A stretch of 64,000 nt of DNA from Helicobacter cetorum MIT 99-5656 (GCF_000259275.1 NC_017735.1:1612001-1676000), one strand, 5' to 3'. Counted from the first letter of the stretch, positions 17,619 to 26,941 are shown. A program made the numbers and translations. Notes: generated from the letters alone by a model not told the origin.

Positions 17619-17944
17619 CTAGCAATTGTGCGAGCGTTTAATACTCCAATCAAACCAGCCATAACAGACCCCCACAATAAAATAAACTCTTTCCATCTGT
17701 CATGGTTTTTAATCAAATAGAGAAACATAAACACAATAATAATGGCTATAATTGAGCGTGCTTCACCACTTTGTAAGAATGTGAAGAACTTATTAGTAAA
17801 TTTTGAAAAACCTTGAGCGTATAAAGTGTTTATTCCTAATAGTGAAAATAAAAGCAACCTTGTTTTTAAATTCAAACGATTAACTCTATTGCTGATGCCT
17901 TTAATTTGATTTTTGAAGTGTTTTAAACTCTCTAACATTATCAT
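17606..17944 (-). CDS. virB2: VirB2-type pilin
   Basis: 112 residues: a long basic pre-sequence of about 45 residues ending in a hydrophobic stretch and LYAQGFSKFTNKF, then two hydrophobic helices (IIAIIIVFMFLYLI and LLWGSVMAGLIGVL) separated by a short basic loop (KNHDRWKE). This is the two-helix fold of the VirB2/TrbC pilin, with cleavage likely after an A-Q or nearby residue. It is the first virB gene of the operon, 15 bases after the winged-helix-like gene. GGAGAT precedes the start. Confidence 0.85.
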   Translation of the reverse strand: MIMLESLKHFKNQIKGISNRVNRLNLKTRLLLFSLLGINTLYAQGFSKFTNKFFTFLQSGEARSIIAIIIVFMFLYLIKNHDRWKEFILLWGSVMAGLIGVLNARTIASWLY

Positions 17945-17958
17945 CTCCTTTGTTTTAA

Positions 17959-18678
17959 CTAAGCCACACTCAAGTCCTTATGTGGATTAGTTTTTAAGGC
18001 GTTGATTAGAGAGGCCCTAAAATTCTTGTTGATAATATTTTGGTGGAAGTGGCATTTCAAACTAGGGAGCGTTTTACTCGTTAGATACTCATAAGACACA
18101 GGGATACAAACTTGATTGTTGTCTTTTTGCTTTAGCTTGACATACAACTCTTTGCTCTTTGCCAACTCTTTTTTAGAGCTATATTCTTCTAGCACCCATT
18201 CACCCTCAAAATCGTTGAGCTTAAAGGTGCTTGCTTGTTGTTGCCTAATAAAATGAGTTAATCTAAGCTGGGCTTCTTTGTAGAAACGATTAGGCAAGAT
18301 TTCTTTATTGTATTCATCTACTTTTGGTGGGTATAGCGCCTCTATCTTGGTGTAATCTAGCATAGTAACTGACACAAGGTCATGCTTTAAGTAGCTAAAT
18401 TTAATAAAACCCTGTTCTTGCAAGATATTAAGCCAATTACGCACGGTTCTTTGGGTTACATCAAACTCATATGATTTGTCTTGTTTGTTAATATGAAAAG
18501 TATCGCCATTAAGACACTTTTGCTTAGTTTTGCCCCTTAATACTTCTACAAACTTATTTCTTAGAGCGGTATAGAAAGTATAAAGCTTAGAATGCTTGTC
18601 TTTGGCAAAATAGGCTTGCAAATCTTTGTTTTCTAAGAAAAACTCGGCATTAAAAACTGATATATCCAACATAATCAA
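17959..18678 (-). CDS. Putative winged-helix DNA-binding protein at the head of the T4SS operon, 239 aa
   Basis: Soluble, 239 residues. Residues about 72-95 read FDVTQRTVRNWLNILQEQGFIKF, a good helix-turn-helix followed by a wing, as in small replication initiators and MarR-like regulators; a strand LVSVTMLDY follows. No catalytic motif is visible. As first gene of the operon it may regulate the cluster or act in element replication. The track start is at 18678 (MIMLDIS); the second Met, 6 bases downstream, is an alternative. Function inferred from one motif only. Confidence 0.55.
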   Translation of the reverse strand: MIMLDISVFNAEFFLENKDLQAYFAKDKHSKLYTFYTALRNKFVEVLRGKTKQKCLNGDTFHINKQDKSYEFDVTQRTVRNWLNILQEQGFIKFSYLKHDLVSVTMLDYTKIEALYPPKVDEYNKEILPNRFYKEAQLRLTHFIRQQQASTFKLNDFEGEWVLEEYSSKKELAKSKELYVKLKQKDNNQVCIPVSYEYLTSKTLPSLKCHFHQNIINKNFRASLINALKTNPHKDLSVA

Positions 18679-18735
18679 GTCTCCACTATTTAAAATAGCC
18701 GAAACTTAAAGGTTACTAAATAAGCAAATTATGTG

Positions 18736-18741
18736 TATAAT
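18736..18741 (+). promoter_or_regulatory. -10 box (TATAAT, extended) for the rhodanese-hemD genes
   Basis: TATAAT preceded by TGTG forms an extended -10 element, the strongest promoter signal in Helicobacter vegetative genes. It lies 84 bases before the rhodanese ATG in the 146-base divergent gap that separates the element from the chromosomal genes. No clear -35 is seen, as is normal here. I could not identify the opposite-facing promoter of the T4SS operon with confidence. Confidence 0.6.
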
Positions 18742-18824
18742 TTTTAGAGATTAAAATCGTGCTTTTTAAAAGGGTATTTACAAAAGCGTTGTAACATAAC
18801 CTAAATTTAAAACTAAGGACAAAC

Positions 18825-19163
18825 ATGCTTGAAGATTATGCAATCAGTTTAGAAGAAGTCAATTTTGATGATTTTGTAGTGGTAGATGTGCGTGAATTAG
18901 ATGAATTTGAAGAATTACACTTGCCTAATGCAGTGCATATTAGCATGAACGAACCAAACAAGCTCACAAAATTTTTAGAAGAACATAAAAACCAAAAAGT
19001 TTTACTCCATTGTAAGGCAGGTTTGAGGGCTTTAAATGCGGCTAAGAGCATGCATGACTTAGGCTACACACCCTATTATCTAGAGGGCAATGTCTATGAC
19101 TTTGAAAAATATGGCTTTAAGATGGTTTATAATGACACTTCTTTGAGTGGCAAGCCTTGCTAG
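18825..19163 (+). CDS. Rhodanese-domain protein, 112 aa
   Basis: A single rhodanese domain: VVDVRELDEFEELHLPNAVHI is the CH2A-type motif, and LHCKAGLRA near residue 67 carries the active-site cysteine in a six-residue loop, so sulfur transfer is likely. The end GKPC adds a second cysteine. AAGGAC lies just upstream of the ATG. It precedes hemD by 9 bases, the same pairing as HP1223-HP1224 in H. pylori. The physiological sulfur acceptor is unknown. Confidence 0.88.
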   Translation: MLEDYAISLEEVNFDDFVVVDVRELDEFEELHLPNAVHISMNEPNKLTKFLEEHKNQKVLLHCKAGLRALNAAKSMHDLGYTPYYLEGNVYDFEKYGFKMVYNDTSLSGKPC

Positions 19164-19172
19164 AAAGCTAGC

Positions 19173-19853
19173 ATGAGAGAGATTGTTTGGGTGCATTCTA
19201 AAGAGGTTACGCCCTATAAAACTCTCATTCTCAATGAGTTTTGCTACTACAATTTAGAATTAAACCCAAAGGCTTTTAATGCTTTAATATTCACTTCCAA
19301 AAATGCGGTATTTTCATTGCTAGAAACTTTAAAAAATAGCCCCAAACTCAAAACTTTACAAAATATTCCTAGCTATGCTTTGAGCGAACCTAGTGCTAAA
19401 ATTTTACAAGCTCATGGTTTTAAGGTAGCGTTTGTAGGGCAAAAAGCCCATGGAAAAGAGTTTGCTAAAGAAATTATTCCTTTATTAAAAGATAAAAAAG
19501 TTTTGTATCCAAGAGCTAAAGAAATTGTCTCTCACTTAGATACCATACTTTTAGAGCAAGGCATAAATCTCACCCAAGCCATTGTTTATGAAAACAAGCT
19601 TAAAAATTTGAGCTTGAGTGAAAAGAACGCTCTAAAACCTAAAGAAAATAGCATTCTCATTTTTACAGCCATAAGCCATGCCAAAGCCTTTTTACACTAT
19701 TTTGAATTTTTAGAAAATTACACCGCCATAAGTATCGGCAACACAACTAGAGAGTTTTTATTAGAACAAGGTATTACAAGCTATATTGCCAAAAAACCTT
19801 CACTAGAAGCGTGTTTAGACCTAGCTTTAAGCTTGAAAGTTAAGGAATATTAA
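19173..19853 (+). CDS. hemD: Uroporphyrinogen-III synthase
   Basis: Cyclises hydroxymethylbilane to uroporphyrinogen III in heme synthesis. 226 residues with the two-lobed HemD fold: FTSKNAVFSLLETL in the N-terminal lobe, then YPRAKEIVSHL and a late FTAISHAKAFLHYF and SIGNTTREFL, which are the recurring HemD segments. Sequence conservation in this family is always low, so context counts: it directly follows the rhodanese gene and precedes crcB, as in H. pylori (HP1224). Confidence 0.85.
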   Translation: MREIVWVHSKEVTPYKTLILNEFCYYNLELNPKAFNALIFTSKNAVFSLLETLKNSPKLKTLQNIPSYALSEPSAKILQAHGFKVAFVGQKAHGKEFAKEIIPLLKDKKVLYPRAKEIVSHLDTILLEQGINLTQAIVYENKLKNLSLSEKNALKPKENSILIFTAISHAKAFLHYFEFLENYTAISIGNTTREFLLEQGITSYIAKKPSLEACLDLALSLKVKEY

Positions 19854-19906
19854 GAAAATCTTACTACACTACTCTTGTTTATTTTAAAGTTTTAAAAGGA
19901 TTATGC

Positions 19907-20299
19907 ATGAATTTGGTCTTTTTATTTGCCGCTCTAGGGGGGGCTATAGGGAGTTCATTGAGGTATTTTGTAGGTAAAATGATGCCTAGCAAGTTTTTAA
20001 TGTTTGAGAGCTTTCCTTTAGGGACTTTCACGGTAAATCTTGTGGGGTGCTTTGTCATAGGCTTTATGGGGCATTTAGCCGCTGAAAAAGTCTTTGGCGA
20101 TAAATTTGGGATTTTCTTTGTAACCGGAGTTTTAGGGGGCTTTACGACCTTTTCTTCCTATGGGCTTGACACTTTGAAGCTTTTGCAAAAATCTCAATAC
20201 ATTGAAGCTCTTTCTTATGCTTTAGGCACAAATATTTTAGGGCTAATTTGTGTGGCAATCGGCTGGTTTTTGGCTAAAAACTTTGTAGGCTTAAATTAA
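19907..20299 (+). CDS. crcB: Fluoride ion channel CrcB/Fluc
   Basis: A dimeric fluoride exporter of the inner membrane. 130 residues with four hydrophobic helices. The signature GGAIGSSLRYFVG near the start and GTFTVNLVGCFVIGF with the conserved Asn, followed by GVLGGFTTFSSYGLDT, are the Fluc hallmarks, including the phenylalanine box. AAGGAT lies upstream of the ATG. No fluoride riboswitch is visible in the 53-base gap before it. Confidence 0.92.
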   Translation: MNLVFLFAALGGAIGSSLRYFVGKMMPSKFLMFESFPLGTFTVNLVGCFVIGFMGHLAAEKVFGDKFGIFFVTGVLGGFTTFSSYGLDTLKLLQKSQYIEALSYALGTNILGLICVAIGWFLAKNFVGLN

Positions 20300-20304
20300 G
20301 AGCA

Positions 20305-20330
20305 TTTAAAAAGGCTTGAATGCCTTTTTA
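20305..20330. terminator. Bidirectional rho-independent terminator between crcB and hemW
   Basis: An 8-bp perfect stem AAAAAGGC / GCCTTTTT with a TTGAAT loop, ending in T-runs on both strands. It sits just after the crcB stop and just before the convergent hemW stop, so it can end both transcripts. Confidence 0.8.
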
Positions 20331-20332
20331 GG

Positions 20333-21370
20333 CTATAGCAACCATAAAGCCATTTCATCAGCCATAAAAAAATCGCTCGCTACTAATTGATTATCTTTGA
20401 TAAAAGCCTTATTTTCTTTGACTAAAAGCCCCACTTTATTTTTATCTAATAAACTCAATTCAACTCCTAGCTCACACCTTAAGCCTAAAAACAGCTTTTC
20501 TAATCGCTTATCTTGTGAATTCAGTAACTCAACTTGGCGTTTTAGGGGGTCTTTAATATAGTTTTCTATGATTTTTTTAGCATAAAATCGCTCATTATTC
20601 ACACAGCCTACAGCCCCAGCCCCACACCCTAAATAATCTTTAGCCCCCCAGTAAGCTAAATTATGTTTGACCTTGTAATCTCTAGCATAATTAGACACTT
20701 CGTATTGCTTGAAAGAAAAGCTTTCTAAAGCGCCTTTAACCACCTTATCATAATTAATGTTAGATGATTTTTTAGCGTTTTTTTCTAAACTCGTATTTTT
20801 TTCAATACTTAAAGCATAGGCACTCAAATGATTGATAGGAAGTTCTTTAGCAAGTTTTAATTCTTCTTTTAAAGATAGTTCGTTGTCTAAGGGGGTGTTA
20901 TAAATCAAATCAATACTAATATTTTTAATCTTACTTTTTGTAATAATTTCTATAATAGGGGCGATATTTTTGGAGTGTTTGCGTTCCAAAAACAATAATT
21001 TATCTTCTCTAAAACTTTGCACCCCTAAGCTTATACGATTAATTCCCAAATCTCTTAAACTCTCACACCACGCTTTAGAAATCAGCTCAGGATTAGCTTC
21101 GGTGGTTATCTCGCAATCTGTAGTTAGGCGTGCATTTTGATAAATACTCTCAAAAATACTCTCAAAAGATTTAACATTCAAGGTATTAGGCGTGCCACCA
21201 CCAATAAAAATGCTTTCAATTTTTTCATCTGTTTGCCCTAGGGCATGCTTTAAATCTAGGCATAACGCTTTTACATACTCTTCTTTTAATTCGTGCTTAT
21301 TTTCATACGAGTTGAAAGCACAATATCCGCATTTATTATCGCAAAAAGGGATATGAATATATAGTATCAT
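20333..21370 (-). CDS. hemW: HemW-like radical SAM protein
   Basis: 345 residues. The radical SAM cluster motif is CDNKCGYCAF (CxxxCxxC) at residues 9-16, and the SAM-binding GGGTPNTL follows near residue 57. ANPE, GVQSF and YEVSNYA segments are the typical HemN/HemW markers. Without the extended N-terminus of true HemN, this size class fits HemW, a heme chaperone, rather than coproporphyrinogen dehydrogenase. It is convergent with crcB and divergent from cytochrome c553, as in H. pylori HP1226. Confidence 0.85.
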   Translation of the reverse strand: MILYIHIPFCDNKCGYCAFNSYENKHELKEEYVKALCLDLKHALGQTDEKIESIFIGGGTPNTLNVKSFESIFESIYQNARLTTDCEITTEANPELISKAWCESLRDLGINRISLGVQSFREDKLLFLERKHSKNIAPIIEIITKSKIKNISIDLIYNTPLDNELSLKEELKLAKELPINHLSAYALSIEKNTSLEKNAKKSSNINYDKVVKGALESFSFKQYEVSNYARDYKVKHNLAYWGAKDYLGCGAGAVGCVNNERFYAKKIIENYIKDPLKRQVELLNSQDKRLEKLFLGLRCELGVELSLLDKNKVGLLVKENKAFIKDNQLVASDFFMADEMALWLL

Positions 21371-21466
21371 ATTTATTTCTCTTACTATTGACTTCGTTTT
21401 TAAGCAAAGCTTAAAATTTGAAATTGTATCATTTTAAAATCATTTTGATAATCAAGGAGACAGATA

Positions 21467-21760
21467 ATGAAAAAGGTTGTTTTGGCTTTAAGCGTTCTTT
21501 TTGCAGGTAATGTTTTAATGGCAAAAAGTGGTGCAGAGTTAGCTAAGGGTTGTATTGGTTGCCATGGGGCTAAGTTTGAAAAGAAAGCTATGGGTAAAAG
21601 CAAAGTAGTTAATTCAATGACTGAAAAAGAAATTGAAGAAGAGCTTATAGCTTTCAAAGAAGGCAAGAAGAAAAGTCCTGTAATGGAAATGCAAGCTAAG
21701 AAACTCAGTGCAGAAGACATCAAGGTTCTAGCTAAATACATTCCTACTCTTAAGAAGTAA
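21467..21760 (+). CDS. Cytochrome c553-type monoheme cytochrome
   Basis: A 97-residue periplasmic electron carrier. The signal peptide (VVLALSVLFAGNVLMA) is followed by the heme-binding CIGCHG near residue 28, and the distal methionine is probably in KKSPVMEMQAKKL. A conserved KYIPTLKK end is typical of small c553 proteins that deliver electrons to the cbb3 oxidase. AAGGAG lies 8 bases before the ATG. The H. pylori counterpart is HP1227. Confidence 0.92.
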   Translation: MKKVVLALSVLFAGNVLMAKSGAELAKGCIGCHGAKFEKKAMGKSKVVNSMTEKEIEEELIAFKEGKKKSPVMEMQAKKLSAEDIKVLAKYIPTLKK

Positions 21761-21768
21761 ACTCTCTT

Positions 21769-21803
21769 AAAATAGTGCCATTTGGTGCTATTTTAATCTC
21801 TTT
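21769..21803 (+). terminator. Rho-independent terminator after cytochrome c553
   Basis: An 11-bp stem AAAATAGTGCC / GGTGCTATTTT, with two G-T wobbles and an ATTT loop, is followed by AATCTCTTTT. It starts 9 bases after the c553 stop. Confidence 0.75.
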
Positions 21804-21870
21804 TAAACCATTTTTCTATAATTTTCTCGTTTCTAATCTTATCTTAACCCTACTTAAAGCCAGCATACAT

Positions 21871-21876
21871 TATAAT
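21871..21876 (+). promoter_or_regulatory. -10 box (TATAAT) of the nudA-lysC-hobA-holB-folP operon
   Basis: TATAAT in ACATTATAATAC, 47 bases before the nudA start and after the c553 terminator. The five genes downstream overlap or nearly touch, so this is the likely promoter of the whole group. Confidence 0.65.
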
Positions 21877-21922
21877 ACACTCTAAAACTGATAAAGATAC
21901 GAAAGAGTTAGAACGAATACCT

Positions 21923-22399
21923 ATGCTACATAATAAAAGATATCGGCCTAATGTTGCTGCCATTATCGTTTCACCAAGCTATCCTAATACATGCGAGGTT
22001 TTTATTGCAGAACGGGTGGATATAGAAGGAGCGTGGCAGTTTCCCCAAGGGGGCATTGATGAAGGCGAAACCCCCCTAGAAGCGTTGTATAGAGAGCTAA
22101 AAGAAGAAATCGGCACGGATAAAATAGAAGTTTTAGCTCAATACCCCAGATGGATTGCCTATGATTTCCCAAACAACATGGAGCATAAGTTTTATTCTTT
22201 TGATGGGCAAAAGCAACGCTATTTTTTAGTGCGCCTGAAGCATTTAGAAAGCATTGACTTAAACACACACGCCCCAGAATTTAGAGCCTATCAATTCATT
22301 CCTCTTAAGGATTTGCTTAAAAAAGTTGCCCCATTCAAACGCCAAGTGTATCGTCAGGTGATTTCTCATTTTAAAAAAGAAGGGTATTTAGGGTGTTAA
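21923..22399 (+). CDS. rppH: RNA pyrophosphohydrolase (Nudix)
   Basis: Removes pyrophosphate from 5'-triphosphate or caps of RNA/dinucleotides. Of 158 residues, the Nudix box [20 protein letters not shown] (about 40-62) is intact with its REx2EE metal ligands. The adjoining WQFPQGG and the later PRWIAYDFP and WxYF-like segments match RppH of epsilonproteobacteria (HP1228, also named nudA). The end overlaps lysC by 7 bases. Confidence 0.9.
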   Translation: MLHNKRYRPNVAAIIVSPSYPNTCEVFIAERVDIEGAWQFPQGGIDEGETPLEALYRELKEEIGTDKIEVLAQYPRWIAYDFPNNMEHKFYSFDGQKQRYFLVRLKHLESIDLNTHAPEFRAYQFIPLKDLLKKVAPFKRQVYRQVISHFKKEGYLGC

Positions 22400-23610
22400 T
22401 CGTTCAAAAATACGGCGGCACGAGCATGGGTAGTGCAGAAAGAATCCATAATGTCGCTCAAAGGGTTTTAGAAAGCGTTGAGCTAGGGCATCAGGTTGTG
22501 GTGGTAGTCTCTGCTATGAGTGGCGAAACGGACAGACTTTTAGAATTTTGTAAAAATTTTAGCCATAACCCTAACAAACGAGAAATGGATAGAATCGTAA
22601 GCACTGGAGAAATTATCTCAAGTGCGGCTTTAAGCATGGTTTTAGAGAGATACGGGCATAAGGCGATTTCACTCAATGGCAAGGAAGCAGGTATTTTGAC
22701 AAGCTCGCATTTTCAAAGCGCTTCCATTCAATCCATTAATAGCAAACGCATCGCTGAACTTTTAGAAAGAAACTACATTGTTGTTGTCGCTGGGTTTCAA
22801 GGCTCTGATATTGAAGGCGAAGTAACGACTTTGGGGCGTGGGGGGAGCGATTTGAGTGCGGTCGCACTAGCTGGGGCTTTAAAAGCAGATTTGTGTGAAA
22901 TCTATACTGATGTAGATGGTGTATATACCACTGACCCTAGAATTGAAAAAAAAGCTCAAAAAATTGCTCAAATCAGTTATGATGAAATGCTTGAACTTGC
23001 TTCTATGGGGGCTAAAGTTCTGTTAAATCGCTCTGTGGAATTAGCCAAGAAACTCAATGTTAAACTAGTTACTCGTAGTTCGTTTAACCACAGCGAAGGC
23101 ACGCTCATTGTAGCTGAAAAAGACTTTAAAGGAGAACCTATGGAAGCCCCTGTAGTAAGTGGGATTGCATTAGATAAGAATCAAGCTCGTGTGAGCATGG
23201 AAGGCGTAGATGACAGACCAGGCATTGCAGCCGAAATCTTTAGCGCTTTGGCTGAGTATCGCATTAATGTGGATATGATAGTCCAAACTATCGGAAGAGA
23301 TGGCAAAACCGATTTAGACTTCACCATTGTTAAAACTCAAATAGAAGAAACTAAGCATGCCTTAAAACCTTTCTTAGCACAAATTGATTCTATTGATTAT
23401 GATGAGAATATCGCTAAGGTTTCAGTAGTGGGTGTGGGCATGAAATCGCATTCTGGGGTAGCAAGCACCGCTTTTAAAGCCCTAGCACAAGACAATATCA
23501 ATATTATGATGATTTCTACAAGTGAAATTAAGATTTCTGTATTAATTGATATTAAATACGCTGAATTAGCCGTTAGAACTTTACATTCTGTGTATGAATT
23601 AGACAAATGA
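22393..23610 (+). CDS. lysC: Aspartate kinase
   Basis: Phosphorylates aspartate at the entry to the lysine/threonine/methionine and diaminopimelate pathway. 405 residues: the kinase signature KYGGTSMG near residue 5, then [15 protein letters not shown] with catalytic Asp, and [12 protein letters not shown]. Two ACT domains follow ([23 protein letters not shown] and [21 protein letters not shown]), the feedback site. The start is GTG inside the last codons of rppH, so translation is coupled. Confidence 0.95.
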   Translation: MLIVQKYGGTSMGSAERIHNVAQRVLESVELGHQVVVVVSAMSGETDRLLEFCKNFSHNPNKREMDRIVSTGEIISSAALSMVLERYGHKAISLNGKEAGILTSSHFQSASIQSINSKRIAELLERNYIVVVAGFQGSDIEGEVTTLGRGGSDLSAVALAGALKADLCEIYTDVDGVYTTDPRIEKKAQKIAQISYDEMLELASMGAKVLLNRSVELAKKLNVKLVTRSSFNHSEGTLIVAEKDFKGEPMEAPVVSGIALDKNQARVSMEGVDDRPGIAAEIFSALAEYRINVDMIVQTIGRDGKTDLDFTIVKTQIEETKHALKPFLAQIDSIDYDENIAKVSVVGVGMKSHSGVASTAFKALAQDNINIMMISTSEIKISVLIDIKYAELAVRTLHSVYELDK

Positions 23611-24149
23611 AAAATTTCTACGACTGGCTGAGAGAGTTTGTGCGAGACCAAGGCGAGTTCATCGCAGAGCAGAGCGGATGGCTAGAGTTAGAGCGTTCAA
23701 ATTATGCAAGTCTAATCGCACAAACTATCTCGCATTTGCTCAATGGTGGCTCATTGCTTATTAGCACGGATTCTTCTAGGTGCTGGTTTTTAAACTACAT
23801 TCTTTCTAATCTCAACCCCAAAGATTTAAAAGAACGCCCCTTGTTATCTGTCATTGATTTTAATGCTTCTTCTTTCTACCCTAAAAACGATGCGAGTTTG
23901 TCTCTAGCCACCATAGAGCTTACTTATCAAAACCCTATGTTTTGGCATATCGGCAGAATTGAAAATGAAGCCCTAAAAACATTGTTACTCGGTAAAGTCC
24001 CTAGTTTTTTATGGCTTTTTGAAGAGCTTAAAGAAGATTGCTTGCTTTTAAAAGAGCATGATAATTTGCTAGACTACAAATTATTACAACTCTTCAAACT
24101 CTTTGAAAACGCTCTTTTTAATGTCTTGTATAACAAAGTGGCCTTGTAA
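23607..24149 (+). CDS. hobA: HobA, DnaA-binding initiation factor
   Basis: HobA is the Helicobacter/Campylobacter-specific tetramer that helps assemble DnaA at oriC. 180 residues, beginning [19 protein letters not shown]; length and the position between lysC and holB match H. pylori HP1230. ATGA overlaps the lysC stop by 4 bases. The link to replication fits the next gene, the clamp-loader delta' subunit. Confidence 0.9.
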   Translation: MKNFYDWLREFVRDQGEFIAEQSGWLELERSNYASLIAQTISHLLNGGSLLISTDSSRCWFLNYILSNLNPKDLKERPLLSVIDFNASSFYPKNDASLSLATIELTYQNPMFWHIGRIENEALKTLLLGKVPSFLWLFEELKEDCLLLKEHDNLLDYKLLQLFKLFENALFNVLYNKVAL

Positions 24150-24806
24150 GTGAAAAATTTAAACCGCTTGATTTATACACACGACCTTGAAGAAACGCTT
24201 GAAAAAGAAGCGAGTTTTTTTAAACACCACACTAAGTTCTACACTGAAATCATTGAAAAAGACAAAAAAATCATCAAAACCTTTAACAAAGACTTTAAAA
24301 TAGAGCATGCTAAAGAAGTCATTTTGAAAGCAAATCTCAAACACAGCGAATTAAACGCCTTTTTAATTGCTGCGCCAAGTTATGGCATAGAAGCTCAAAA
24401 CGCTCTTTTAAAAATCTTAGAAGAACCCCCAAATAATGTCTGTTTCATCATGTTTGCCAAAAGCCCAAACCATGTTTTAGCTACTATTAAATCTCGTTTA
24501 ATCAAAGAAGACAGACGCAAAAAAATCCCCCTAAAGCCCCTAGATTTAGATTTATCTAGGCTAGATTTAAAAGATATTTATGCGTTTTTAAAAGAATTAG
24601 ACAAAGAGAATTTTGATTCAAGAGAAAATCAAAGAGAAAAAATTGAAAGCCTACTAGAAAGTGTTAATAGACATAACATCAAACTAAACGAGCAAGAATT
24701 ACAAGCCTTTGATTTGGCTATTAAAGCTAATAGCTCTTATTATAGGCTTAGTTATAATCTCTTGCCCCTACTCTTGAGCCTTTTATACAAGAAAAAACAG
24801 CAATGA
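24150..24806 (+). CDS. holB: DNA polymerase III delta' subunit (clamp loader)
   Basis: 218 residues. The start is GTG directly after the hobA stop. The central segment EAQNALLKILEEPPNNVCFIM is the clear delta'/AAA+ motif (LLKxLEEPP), and SRL sensor-like residues follow. It is short compared with E. coli HolB, as epsilonproteobacterial delta' subunits are. Works with gamma/tau and HolA to load the sliding clamp. It overlaps folP by 4 bases. Confidence 0.88.
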   Translation: MKNLNRLIYTHDLEETLEKEASFFKHHTKFYTEIIEKDKKIIKTFNKDFKIEHAKEVILKANLKHSELNAFLIAAPSYGIEAQNALLKILEEPPNNVCFIMFAKSPNHVLATIKSRLIKEDRRKKIPLKPLDLDLSRLDLKDIYAFLKELDKENFDSRENQREKIESLLESVNRHNIKLNEQELQAFDLAIKANSSYYRLSYNLLPLLLSLLYKKKQQ

Positions 24807-25945
24807 CTTTAGCACGCCTTAATCCTAACGCCTTAAAAACCGCCCTTCAAAACATAGATTCAGAAAAAATCGCTCAAGCCCATATGTATAAAAAAGGCGT
24901 TAGTTTAGTCTTTGAAATCAAAGATTTGCCCCTAAGCGCTACACTTATTTTAAAACAAGAAGCCTTGAGTGTGGGGGGTGATTTCGCCACACCAAAAGAT
25001 TGTATCTTGGCTAAAAAGCCTTTTTATGATGGTGTGTTAATCGTTAATGCCAAACAACTAGAACGCCTTATCACCAAGTGCTATTCCCAACCCTTTGGGC
25101 TTAAAGCTCTAGCACAGGAATTAAAAAATCATCTCAAAGCCCCCAAGCCTAACGCCCCACAAATTATGGCAATTTTAAATCTCACGCCTGATAGCTTCTA
25201 TGAAAAGAGTCGTTTTAATAGCAAAAATGCCATTGAAGAAATCTATCAACTCCTTGAAAAAGGCATCACTCTCATTGATATAGGTGCAGCAAGCTCAAAA
25301 CCAGGAAGTGAAATCATTGACCCAAAGATAGAACAAAAGCGTTTGAAAGAAGTTTTATGCGAAATCAAATCTCAAAAACTCAATGAACATGCTAAATTTA
25401 GTATAGACACCTATCATGCAAGCACAGCCAAAATGGCTTTAGAACACCATTTTTCTGTTCTTAATGATGTGAGCGGTTTTAATAGCGTTGAAATGCTAGA
25501 AGTCGCAAGAGACTACAAGCCTACTTGTGTTTTAATGCATGCCAAAAAAACTCCCAAAGACATGCAAGAAAATGTCTTTTATCACAACTTATTTGATGAA
25601 ATGGATATTTTCTTTAAAGACAAACTAGAGACTTTAGAAAAATACGCCCTTAAGGATATTATTTTAGATATAGGGTTTGGATTTGCCAAACTAAAAGAGC
25701 ATAATCTAGCCTTAATCAAGCACTTAAGCCACTTTCTAAAATTTAAAAAGCCCTTATTAGTGGGGGCAAGCCGTAAAAACACTATCGGTCTTATTACAGG
25801 GCGTGAAGTTGAAAAGCGACTTTCTGGCACTTTAGCTTTGCATTTAATGGCATTACAAAATGGAGCGAGCATTTTAAGAGTGCATGATGTTGATGAGCAT
25901 ATAGATTTAATCAAAGTGTTTCATAGCTTAGAAGAAACTGATTAA
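24803..25945 (+). CDS. folP: Dihydropteroate synthase
   Basis: Joins p-aminobenzoate to the pterin diphosphate in folate synthesis; target of sulfonamides. A 110-residue extra N-terminal part precedes the TIM barrel. IMAILNLTPDSFYEKS is the first signature, DIGAASSKPGSE the second, and FSIDTYHA, NDVSGF, DIGFGFAKL and LLVGASRKNTI complete the DHPS pattern. 380 residues equals H. pylori HP1232. It ends the five-gene operon. Confidence 0.93.
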   Translation: MTLARLNPNALKTALQNIDSEKIAQAHMYKKGVSLVFEIKDLPLSATLILKQEALSVGGDFATPKDCILAKKPFYDGVLIVNAKQLERLITKCYSQPFGLKALAQELKNHLKAPKPNAPQIMAILNLTPDSFYEKSRFNSKNAIEEIYQLLEKGITLIDIGAASSKPGSEIIDPKIEQKRLKEVLCEIKSQKLNEHAKFSIDTYHASTAKMALEHHFSVLNDVSGFNSVEMLEVARDYKPTCVLMHAKKTPKDMQENVFYHNLFDEMDIFFKDKLETLEKYALKDIILDIGFGFAKLKEHNLALIKHLSHFLKFKKPLLVGASRKNTIGLITGREVEKRLSGTLALHLMALQNGASILRVHDVDEHIDLIKVFHSLEETD

Positions 25946-26430
25946 AATCTCGCAAAAATTCTTAGCTTTAGTTAAGCGTTGGTAATATTTACAACCAAAA
26001 AGGCTTACCAAAAGCATGTTTTTAATCGCCATTCAAACAAATTCTTTTTGCATTCATTTTCTACATTTTTTATAAAAACCCTATTAAACCTATTCTTTTT
26101 TAAATCTTGGAATATAAAATATTTTGTTTAATCAATATTGTTTGTCAATAGAGCCAAATTCTTATATCCATAAAAATTTTCAAGCACTTGAAAAATCTCA
26201 TTCTAGCTCCCATTCTCACTACACTTTTGCAACACAACTCTTGCTAGACTAGGATTATTCAATCAATACCTGTTGTTAGATTTTAGATGATAGGTTGCTT
26301 GAGTTTTCAGTCGTTGCCAATAAGAATGCTTAATAAAATTTTGATTTAGTTTTAAGAGTAACTAAATCCTACCATATAGCTAACATAAGATGAATACGCC
26401 CTAATTTTTGAAATTAGAGAGCTTCAATGG
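25946..26430. other. 485-bp AT-rich gap between folP and the sigma54-driven gene
   Basis: No open frame with a ribosome site, no RNA gene and no convincing terminator were found. The minus strand holds short frames without starts (for example near 26180-26230), which could be a decayed gene, but I cannot identify one. In H. pylori the block continues differently after this point, so a rearrangement endpoint in this stretch is likely. Confidence 0.5.
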
Positions 26431-26904
26431 TTAAAGAACCACATCCATAGATGAAGAATTGTTATAGGCATTTTGATAGCGTTGCAAAAAAGCGTTATTA
26501 TTTGTTGCATTAAAAGTTTGTAGGGCTTTCTTGTGTAAGCCATTTACAGGTTGCTTAGGGGCGTTCTCCACTTCTTTAGAAAACTTGCCGTTATAAAAAT
26601 CTGTCAAGCTGTAGAGTGATTGAGCAGCAAGGCGTTTTTGACTCTCATCCATTCCAGCTGTAGCTCTTAAAAAAGCGTTATACTCTCTATCGCTCATCAA
26701 TTCTAAAACTAAAAAGCCATAAGTCTCTCGCTTATTAGGGTTAAAGGGAAGATTTTCTATTAAAGCGTCTCTTTTTTCTTTCTCTACTGCTTCTACATTT
26801 TGAACAGGAGCGTTGCTGCCACTACTTTCTTTTGTGGGAGTATTTTTTGAGTTTAAAAGCCCATAAAGGTTAGAATCAAATTGATTAATAGAAGAAACTG
26901 CCAT
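26431..26904 (-). CDS. Conserved Helicobacter protein of the RpoN regulon (HP1233-like), 157 aa
   Basis: Soluble, 157 residues, no signal peptide. Residues 1-45 are polar and disordered (SSGSNAPVQN), 46-120 are helical (YGFLVLELMSDREYNAFLRA, LAAQSLYSLTDFY) and the end is Asn-rich. A perfect-spaced sigma54 promoter lies about 40 bases upstream, so expression is tied to the flagellar RpoN regulon. The gene following folP in H. pylori (HP1233) has, as far as I recall, the same control. A role in flagellar export or assembly is inferred from regulation only. Confidence 0.7.
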   Translation of the reverse strand: MAVSSINQFDSNLYGLLNSKNTPTKESSGSNAPVQNVEAVEKEKRDALIENLPFNPNKRETYGFLVLELMSDREYNAFLRATAGMDESQKRLAAQSLYSLTDFYNGKFSKEVENAPKQPVNGLHKKALQTFNATNNNAFLQRYQNAYNNSSSMDVVL

Positions 26905-26941
26905 ATGAATTTCCTAACATTGAAATTTTAATAGCAAGGAA

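Noticed and set aside
18679..18824. Attachment site of the conjugative element at the T4SS/chromosome border
   Set aside because: No AAGAATG-type end motif or direct repeat could be found here, and the matching left end is outside the window.
19854..19906. Fluoride riboswitch before crcB
   Set aside because: The 53-base gap is too short and lacks the conserved pseudoknot pattern of crcB riboswitches.
25946..26430. Decayed gene on the minus strand around 26100-26230
   Set aside because: Short protein-like stretches exist but no start, no continuous frame and no recognisable family.
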